Below, piece after piece: positions 1-4,629 of a DNA stretch of 11,987 bases. The notes below the pieces were generated by a model. It did no database searches and had not been told where the DNA came from. It saw only the letters and a list, made by a program, of their open reading frames with translations. Source of the stretch: Bacillota bacterium (GTDB lineage: Bacteria; Bacillota; Clostridia; Lachnospirales; Lachnospiraceae); NCBI GenBank assembly GCA_022717655.1, contig JAIIAN010000086.1, positions 1 through 11,987 on the forward strand, given 5' to 3'. A program made the translations under genes and the position numbers. Each line of letters opens with the position of its first letter. The stretch's first letter is position 1.

Positions 1-71
1 GATGAAAAAAATGCAGATAAAGCCAGCAGAATAATCAAAATGAGAAACTGTATGGCATCACTGGAATCCAA
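1..71 (-). CDS. CNNM/CBS-domain (HlyC/CorC family) membrane protein, N-terminal fragment
   Basis: Only 23 codons and two bases of the next are inside the window. Read on the minus strand from TTG at 71, the peptide begins MDSSDAIQFLILIILL and continues ALSAFFH followed by a TC- (serine) codon. An acidic start, a first membrane helix and an SAFF(S/H)S turn are typical of the CNNM domain of HlyC/CorC-type transporters, where the family usually continues with an AET motif. An AAAGGAG ribosome site lies about 9-10 bases upstream, which supports the TTG start. Homologues are inner-membrane proteins with four helices followed by paired CBS domains and a CorC_HlyC domain, linked to Mg2+/Co2+ efflux. 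The gene is divergent from everything else here. The identification rests on a very short segment, so the family is inferred rather than proven. Confidence 0.55.
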   Translation of the reverse strand, partial: MDSSDAIQFLILIILLALSAFFS

Positions 72-141
72 TGAATCTTCACTCCTTTTTGTTTAAATTC
101 GCCGGAAAAAGAAAAACTTTAACCAGCATGGTATTTAAACT

Positions 142-170
142 ATGATACATGATTTTTCATGGGATTGCAA
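142..170 (-). promoter_or_regulatory. Promoter for the minus-strand CNNM gene, with an inverted repeat in its spacer
   Basis: Read on the minus strand, a TTGCAA -35 (plus coordinates 165-170) and a TATCAT -10 (142-147) are separated by exactly 17 bases. Initiation would fall about 65 bases before the TTG start at 71. The spacer holds an inverted repeat, CATGA-TTTT-TCATG, at 148-161, placed where a repressor could block polymerase. The hexamers match consensus moderately (4/6 and 5/6). The operator role is conjecture. Confidence 0.5.
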
Positions 171-207
171 GGAAAATGGCTTTTTCAAAAAATATAAATT
201 TGGGGAC

Positions 208-236
208 TGTTGAAAGCGAAAAAAATATGCTATAAT
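208..236 (+). promoter_or_regulatory. Extended -10 promoter for the surface protein gene
   Basis: A perfect TATAAT at 231-236 is preceded by TG at 228-229, giving an extended -10 (TGCTATAAT). The -35 is either TGTTGA (208-213, 17-base spacer) or TTGAAA (210-215, 15-base spacer). The leader would be about 80 bases. The only Shine-Dalgarno-like sequence, AAGGA at 301-305, is 16 bases from the ATG, which is unusually far. The same TATGCTATAAT core recurs before scfA. Confidence 0.6.
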
Positions 237-321
237 ATCTCGGATATAAGCAGGTAAGCAAAAACTTACAAAAATTGGTTTGATTGATTTTGAGTTATGA
301 AAGGATTTTAATCTAATTATT

Positions 322-2454
322 ATGAATAGAAATAGAAAAATATGTAAAACTTTAATGGGAGTTACTTTGGCTTCTTCACTGGTGTTTAGCGGAGCAGTTT
401 CGCAAAACGGATTACATATCACACAAGTATCAGCAGCGTCAGAACAAACCCAGGAAAAAAGAGTGATTTATGTAGATGGAACAAAATCAGACAGTGGTGA
501 CGGCACTTCAAAGGCAAGTGCAGTTAATTCTCTGGAGAAAGCAAAAGAATTATCAGCAGATGGAGCAAAAATTCTGATTTGTGGAACGATTACCGTTTCG
601 GAGGAGACAACGCTTCGGATGCCGACTCAGTTTGAAGTGAGCCGTGCAGATGGATTTACTGGACCGATTCTTGTAGTTACCGGTAAAGGAAAGGTAACCT
701 TAACTTATGCGTGGTTAAAGGAATCTGATGTAGATACTACAAAAGCAGACCTTGGAACATCTGCGTTTGTAGTCGGTCAAAAAGAAGAACAAAAAGCAGA
801 ACAAAAAGCAGAACAGAGCGAGGCAAAAGACCAGAATACGAAAAAAGAGAATACAAAAGAAGAAAGTTCTGATAAAACAGATACGAAAGAGGATGCTTCA
901 AAAGACACAGAAGAATCGAATCAAAAAGAAACAGAACAGAAAAAGAAAATACCACCGGAAGTTGTGCTTCCAGGTTCTTTGACTATGAGCGAACCAGGTG
1001 CGTTAAATACGCTTTCTTTAACAGAAAACTTTTCGGGAGATGGAACATTTCGTTTTGCGGAACCGGATAAAGTGATGGATACCTATCAGAGCCAGCAGCA
1101 GATTATTTTTACACCAAACGATACCGAAACATATGATTATTCTGGTGTGGAAGGCTGGAGTGCACAGGGACAGGAAGTCGTTCGTTATATTACAGTGTTT
1201 GTGGATTCTTTAAAACCACAGGAGACACAGGACGAACAGGAAAATTCAAAAGAAGAAACGAAAGATGAAAACTCACAGGAAAATAAGAATGAAACAGTAA
1301 CAGAAAATCCGACAGAAGATACCGTACAGGAAGAAAATAAAAATACTTCGGAACAAACTCCAAGTGATTCCAAAAATGAATCAGAAACGACGGACGAGAC
1401 TGTGGAGAATCCGGAAGCTCCGACCATTTCCAACGAAGGAACACAGGAAAATACAGGAGAACAGCAGTCTCAGGAATCAGAAAATAAATCCCAGGAAAGT
1501 TCTGGGGAAGGTTCAAACGAGACAGCTGGGGAGCAGTCTGTTAGAAGCACTCAGAATCAGGAAGTGACGGAGTCAGCACAGACTGAAGAAAAAGCTCCAA
1601 TTGGAAACTTAGAAGACAGTGCAACTGGAATTAAAGTAGATGGAGATTTTCTTCCGCCTTATGTGGATTTGCGTGTATCAAAGATTACAGACAGTGATGT
1701 AGAAGAAGAGGCAGATATCGAGGCAATTTTAAAAAGCTATGAGATTACGCTTTGGAACTTAAAAACCGATGAGGAATACGAAGTTCCGGAAGGAAAAAAA
1801 GTTACAGTGATGATTCCAGTTCCGGAAGGGGCACAGCTTTATGAATCCTTGATTATTGCTCACTATATGGAAGAAAAAGGAGAGTATGAATACTTTGTTG
1901 CCGGACAGAACCTAAATCTTGTAGATGGATATCTGGTATTTGAAACTGCATCGTTTAGTCCATTTAATATTGGTGGAAATCAGTTAGTTGGAATTGGAAC
2001 GAAGAGTCCGAATCATAAACCAAGTGTTTCCTATTATAGCGATGCGACGGCAGGAAGTCTGACCATGGTTCCGGCAGCAGGAAATACGATGGCATCTTCA
2101 AAGACGGGTACTTCTTCTAATTCCAGTACGAAGAAAAACAGCACAGATTCATCTGTGAAATCTGGTGCAGTGATTGCATCAAGTGAAATCGGAACAAATT
2201 TAAATAGAAGCAGTTCCAGTCAGAGTGATTCTTCGGTTACACCGATTGAAAGACCGACACTTTTGACGGCGCAGGGCAGTAGTTCCACGTCAGGAAGTAC
2301 AACTGCTTCCACAAGTGCCTCTTCCAATGCGAAAACAGGAGACAGTATGAATCTGTTTGCATGGATGGGTGCAGGGATTGCATCATTTGCAGTGATGGTG
2401 AAAGCAGACCTGACCAGAAAGAGAAGAAGAAAAAGCAGAAAATATATGAAATAA
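322..2454 (+). CDS. Secreted modular surface protein with degenerate C-terminal sorting signal
   Basis: A 710-aa protein with a lysine/arginine-rich start and hydrophobic core, giving a likely signal peptide of about 38 residues (cleavage near VSA|AS). Residues about 48-140 begin VIYVDGT and read SDSGDGTS soon after, resembling the lead-in of right-handed beta-helix surface proteins. Residues 153-211 are a Glu/Lys/Gln-rich linker. Residues about 212-297 look Ig-like, with an FTPNDTETYDY motif similar to repeats in clostridial wall proteins. Residues 298-430 are an acidic Glu/Asn/Ser/Thr/Gln linker. Residues about 434-552 form a compact domain with PEGKKVTVMIPVPEG and ending FSPFNI, seen in many Gram-positive surface proteins. 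Residues 575-668 are Ser/Thr-rich. The C-terminus has NAKTGD (669-674), a hydrophobic segment, then a strongly basic tail from 699, the layout of a sortase signal with a non-canonical motif. No catalytic residues are recognised, so an adhesin or wall structural role is inference. The ATG at 322 is the first usable start. Confidence 0.85.
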   Translation: MNRNRKICKTLMGVTLASSLVFSGAVSQNGLHITQVSAASEQTQEKRVIYVDGTKSDSGDGTSKASAVNSLEKAKELSADGAKILICGTITVSEETTLRMPTQFEVSRADGFTGPILVVTGKGKVTLTYAWLKESDVDTTKADLGTSAFVVGQKEEQKAEQKAEQSEAKDQNTKKENTKEESSDKTDTKEDASKDTEESNQKETEQKKKIPPEVVLPGSLTMSEPGALNTLSLTENFSGDGTFRFAEPDKVMDTYQSQQQIIFTPNDTETYDYSGVEGWSAQGQEVVRYITVFVDSLKPQETQDEQENSKEETKDENSQENKNETVTENPTEDTVQEENKNTSEQTPSDSKNESETTDETVENPEAPTISNEGTQENTGEQQSQESENKSQESSGEGSNETAGEQSVRSTQNQEVTESAQTEEKAPIGNLEDSATGIKVDGDFLPPYVDLRVSKITDSDVEEEADIEAILKSYEITLWNLKTDEEYEVPEGKKVTVMIPVPEGAQLYESLIIAHYMEEKGEYEYFVAGQNLNLVDGYLVFETASFSPFNIGGNQLVGIGTKSPNHKPSVSYYSDATAGSLTMVPAAGNTMASSKTGTSSNSSTKKNSTDSSVKSGAVIASSEIGTNLNRSSSSQSDSSVTPIERPTLLTAQGSSSTSGSTTASTSASSNAKTGDSMNLFAWMGAGIASFAVMVKADLTRKRRRKSRKYMK
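787..816 (+). repeat. In-frame 12-base tandem repeat encoding EQKA units
   Basis: GAACAAAAAGCA occurs twice back to back (787-798, 799-810), followed by a partial copy (GAACAG, 811-816). It encodes EQKA-EQKA-EQ from residue 156 in the first charged linker of the surface protein. The unit is a multiple of three, so copy-number change would lengthen or shorten the linker without a frameshift. Confidence 0.8.
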
Positions 2455-2513
2455 GTGATAGAACAAAAATCCTTTCCATATTATAGATTATAGAATGATA
2501 ATACTATAAATAT

Positions 2514-2520
2514 GGGAGGG
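2514..2520 (+). promoter_or_regulatory. Ribosome binding site that sets the start of the small membrane protein
   Basis: GGGAGGG is the only good Shine-Dalgarno sequence near this gene. It lies inside the longest open frame, which begins at ATG 2512, and six bases before TTG at 2527. There is no purine-rich site ahead of ATG 2512 (the upstream sequence is AATACTATAAAT). TTG 2527 is therefore the better start. Confidence 0.75.
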
Positions 2521-2526
2521 ATTTTT

Positions 2527-2901
2527 TTGGAGCAAAATGTAAAAACGCAGTCCAAACTGACACAGATGATAAAAATGCTGCTTATCGCTTACCTTGTAAC
2601 AGGCGTTCTGCTATTGATTCTGGCATTTTTACTTTATAAATTTCAACTAAATGAAAACCAGATTCATCTTGGGATTTTAGTTACATACATTTTGTCCTGT
2701 TTTGTGGGAAGCTTTGTGCTTGGAAAAAGCGTCAAAGAGCGCTGTTTTTTATGGGGAATGGGACTGGGGGCTTCTTATGCCCTTTTGTTAACCGTGGTGA
2801 CCTGGATTACTGAACGCAGGATACAAGGCGATATAAAAGAGTTTTTCATCACTTATGGACTTTGTATTTTAGCAGGGGCTCTTGGAGGGATGTTGTCTTA
2901 A
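2527..2901 (+). CDS. Small four-helix membrane protein, TIGR04086-like
   Basis: Starting at TTG 2527, the product is 124 aa. A short polar, basic N-terminus is followed by four hydrophobic segments at about residues 17-38, 48-66, 74-94 and 106-123, with short charged loops (KSVKER, TERRIQGDIKE). Glycine pairs in the last helix and a stop almost at the end of that helix leave no cytoplasmic tail. Size, topology and position directly before a SCIFF gene match what I recall of the Firmicutes family TIGR04086, whose function is unknown. It starts 72 bases after the surface protein with no terminator between them, so it may be read from that gene's promoter; I find no convincing promoter of its own. 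scfA's promoter starts just after its stop codon. A role in handling the neighbouring peptide is possible but unsupported by any motif. Confidence 0.8.
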   Translation: MEQNVKTQSKLTQMIKMLLIAYLVTGVLLLILAFLLYKFQLNENQIHLGILVTYILSCFVGSFVLGKSVKERCFLWGMGLGASYALLLTVVTWITERRIQGDIKEFFITYGLCILAGALGGMLS

Positions 2902-2909
2902 ATAAATAC

Positions 2910-2939
2910 TTGCCTATCCATAAGGTCCTATGCTATAAT
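2910..2939 (+). promoter_or_regulatory. Extended -10 promoter of scfA
   Basis: TTGCCT (2910-2915, 4/6 to consensus), an 18-base spacer, and a perfect TATAAT (2934-2939) with TG at 2931-2932. It lies in the 89-base gap after the membrane protein gene and gives a leader of about 45 bases. It means scfA need not depend on readthrough from the upstream genes. Confidence 0.7.
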
Positions 2940-2941
2940 AA

Positions 2942-2956
2942 ACGAAAGCGCTTATG
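2942..2956 (+). promoter_or_regulatory. Possible operator at the scfA transcription start (cre-like palindrome)
   Basis: The sequence ACGAAAGCGCTTATG contains the perfect 8-base palindrome AAGCGCTT (2946-2953). It agrees with the CcpA cre consensus WTGNAANCGNWNNCW at all fixed positions except three. It overlaps the predicted transcription start, a position where binding would repress. The mismatches and short length make this a weak call. Confidence 0.25.
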
Positions 2957-2976
2957 CGTAAAAATTGTATCAATAC

Positions 2977-2982
2977 AGGAGG
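2977..2982 (+). promoter_or_regulatory. Ribosome binding site of scfA
   Basis: A perfect AGGAGG sits eight bases before ATG 2991 and five before an in-frame GTG at 2988. It excludes the longer open frame starting at ATG 2862, which overlaps the membrane protein gene. The homologous peptides begin MKHIKTLN, which selects ATG 2991. Confidence 0.85.
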
Positions 2983-2990
2983 AATATGTG

Positions 2991-3131
2991 ATGAAACATA
3001 TCAAAACATTAAATACAAAAAGTTTACAGAACACAGTAAAAAAAGGTGGATGCGGCGAATGCCAGACTTCATGTCAGTCAGCTTGTAAAACATCCTGCAC
3101 AGTAGGAAACCAGAGCTGCGAAAACAAATAA
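2991..3131 (+). CDS. scfA: SCIFF ranthipeptide precursor (six cysteines in forty-five)
   Basis: A 46-aa precursor peptide whose leader (residues 1-20, beginning MKHIKTLNTK) is followed by a cysteine-rich core with Cys at 21, 24, 28, 32, 36 and 43. This fits the SCIFF family (TIGR03973), near-universal in Clostridia and among the most conserved RiPP precursors known. In characterised homologues (the CteA/CteB and Tte1186 systems) the partner radical SAM enzyme joins Cys32 to Thr37 by a thioether; both residues are present at the same numbers here. The linkage places SCIFF peptides in the ranthipeptide class. Final structure, export and function in the cell are unsettled; a signalling role has been proposed in some clostridia. 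The gene has its own promoter and strong AGGAGG site, and a hairpin separates it from its maturase scfB, 92 bases downstream. Confidence 0.96.
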   Translation: MKHIKTLNTKSLQNTVKKGGCGECQTSCQSACKTSCTVGNQSCENK

Positions 3132-3151
3132 TAGCATTTTTAGAAACAATA

Positions 3152-3197
3152 AAAACAGGAAAAAGAATCCTGCCTGCAGGATTCTTTTTCCTGTTTT
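3152..3197 (+). terminator. 22-bp perfect hairpin between scfA and scfB, terminator or attenuator
   Basis: Bases 3152-3173 and 3176-3197 are exact reverse complements with only two bases between them (the real loop will be larger). The GC-richer core, AATCCTGC pairing with GCAGGATT, is followed by CTTTTTCCTGTTTT, giving an intrinsic terminator on the plus strand. The A-rich left arm gives T-rich sequence on the other strand too, so it may act in both directions. No promoter is visible between it and scfB, so scfB must be expressed by readthrough. Confidence 0.85.
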
Positions 3198-3223
3198 AGA
3201 GAACATTAGAAAGGGATAAAGTT

Positions 3224-4585
3224 GTGATTCATCGTTATAAAAATAATGGTTATAATATCGTACTTGATGTAAACAGTGGTTCTGTCCATGTGGTAGATGA
3301 TATTGTTTATGATATTGTAGGATGTCTGGAAGAAAAAATGCCGGAAGAAGCCATTTTAGAAAAATTTAAAAATCAATATAAAGAAGAGAACATTCGCACA
3401 GCAATCGAAGAATGTCGAGAATTAGAAGAAGCGCAGATGCTGTTTACAAATGATATTTATGAAAATGCGATTGAGAGTTTTAAAGACCGCCCAACCGTAG
3501 TAAAAGCACTGTGCTTACATATTGCACATGACTGTAATCTTGCATGCAGATATTGTTTCGCGGAAGAGGGAGAATATCATGGAAGAAGAGCCCTGATGAC
3601 TTATGAAGTCGGAAAACAGGCGCTTGATTTTCTGATTGCAAATTCTGGAAACCGCAAGAACCTTGAGGTTGACTTCTTTGGAGGAGAGCCTCTTATGAAC
3701 TGGAATGTGGTCAAAGAATTAGTTGCTTATGGTCGTTCTCAGGAAAAAATTCATAATAAACATTTTCGTTTTACATTGACAACAAATGGTGTACTCTTAG
3801 ATGATGACATCATGGAGTTTGCCAATAAAGAAATGGACAATGTTGTTCTTAGTATTGATGGAAGAAAAGAAGTCCATGATTTCATGCGTCCGTTCCGCAA
3901 AGGAAAGGGAAGTTATGATTTGGTTGTTCCGAAATTCCAGAAATTTGCAGACAGCAGAGGTCAGCAGAAATACTATGCAAGAGGAACATTTACCCATCAT
4001 AATCTGGATTTCTCAGAAGACGTACTGCATCTTGCGGACCTTGGCTTTGAACAGATTTCTGTAGAGCCGGTTGTAGCAGATGAAAAAGAAGAGTATGCAA
4101 TCAAAAAAGAAGATATTCCAAAAATCTGTGAAGAATATGATAAACTTGCAAAAGAAATGATTCGACGCAATAAAGAGGGAAAAGGATTTAACTTCTTCCA
4201 CTTTATGATAGATTTGACAGGAGGTCCTTGTGTATACAAGAGACTGTCCGGATGTGGTTCAGGAACAGAATATCTGGCTGTCACTCCTTGGGGAGATTTA
4301 TACCCATGTCACCAGTTTGTTGGTGAAGAAGAGTTCCTTATGGGAAATGTATGGGATGGAGTGAAAAAACCGGAAATTTCCTGTCAATTTAAAAACTGTA
4401 ATGTCTACGCAAAAGAAAAATGTAAAAATTGCTTTGCCAGATTTTATTGTAGTGGCGGATGTGCTGCAAACTCTTATAATTTTACAGGCAGAATCGATGA
4501 CGTTTATGAAATCGGCTGTGAACTGCAAAGAAAAAGAGTAGAATGTGCGATTATGATAAAAGCGGCTATGGCAGAAGAAGAGTAA
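3224..4585 (+). CDS. scfB: SCIFF peptide maturase, radical SAM/SPASM protein
   Basis: A 453-aa radical SAM enzyme that installs the thioether cross-link in ScfA. Residues 1 to about 80 form an acidic N-terminal region with the layout of a RiPP recognition element that binds the leader. The SAM-binding 4Fe-4S site is CNLACRYC (Cys104, 108, 111), followed by the GGEP motif (153-156). The C-terminal SPASM region carries Cys344-X12-Gly357-X4-Cys362, then Cys400-X2-Cys403-X5-Cys409-X3-Cys413 and Cys432, enough for two auxiliary clusters; Cys336, 387, 392 and 441 are additional. Length and motifs match TIGR03974 and the characterised enzyme CteB. The start is GTG 3224, with AAGGG at 3211-3215 eight bases upstream. 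It follows the scfA hairpin and precedes secDF by 44 bases with no terminator, so co-transcription with secDF is likely. No truncation or missing key cysteine is seen. Confidence 0.95.
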   Translation: MIHRYKNNGYNIVLDVNSGSVHVVDDIVYDIVGCLEEKMPEEAILEKFKNQYKEENIRTAIEECRELEEAQMLFTNDIYENAIESFKDRPTVVKALCLHIAHDCNLACRYCFAEEGEYHGRRALMTYEVGKQALDFLIANSGNRKNLEVDFFGGEPLMNWNVVKELVAYGRSQEKIHNKHFRFTLTTNGVLLDDDIMEFANKEMDNVVLSIDGRKEVHDFMRPFRKGKGSYDLVVPKFQKFADSRGQQKYYARGTFTHHNLDFSEDVLHLADLGFEQISVEPVVADEKEEYAIKKEDIPKICEEYDKLAKEMIRRNKEGKGFNFFHFMIDLTGGPCVYKRLSGCGSGTEYLAVTPWGDLYPCHQFVGEEEFLMGNVWDGVKKPEISCQFKNCNVYAKEKCKNCFARFYCSGGCAANSYNFTGRIDDVYEIGCELQRKRVECAIMIKAAMAEEE

Positions 4586-4629
4586 GACAGGACAGAGAAT
4601 TTAAATAATCAGCAAAGAAAGGAAAAATC

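Noticed and set aside
237..321. A possible riboswitch or T-box in the leader of the surface protein gene.
   Set aside because: The leader is short, AT-rich and shows no conserved motif or terminator stem.
135..422. A 95-codon open frame on the minus strand.
   Set aside because: It overlaps the divergent promoters and the signal peptide region of the surface protein, and has no recognisable domain.
737..1516. Several minus-strand open frames rich in Ser, Phe and Leu opposite the surface protein.
   Set aside because: They are antisense shadows of the Glu/Lys/Thr-rich linkers, and their composition is explained by those codons.
2455..2526. A possible separate promoter for the small membrane protein, from the TATA-like strings at 2491-2510.
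   Set aside because: No -35 of even moderate quality is found at a proper distance, and the TATAAA at 2505-2510 would start transcription after the ribosome site.
2862..2990. A longer open frame that extends scfA upstream by 43 codons to an ATG at 2862.
   Set aside because: It overlaps the membrane protein gene, crosses the scfA promoter and ribosome site, and the SCIFF family begins at MKHIKTLN (2991).
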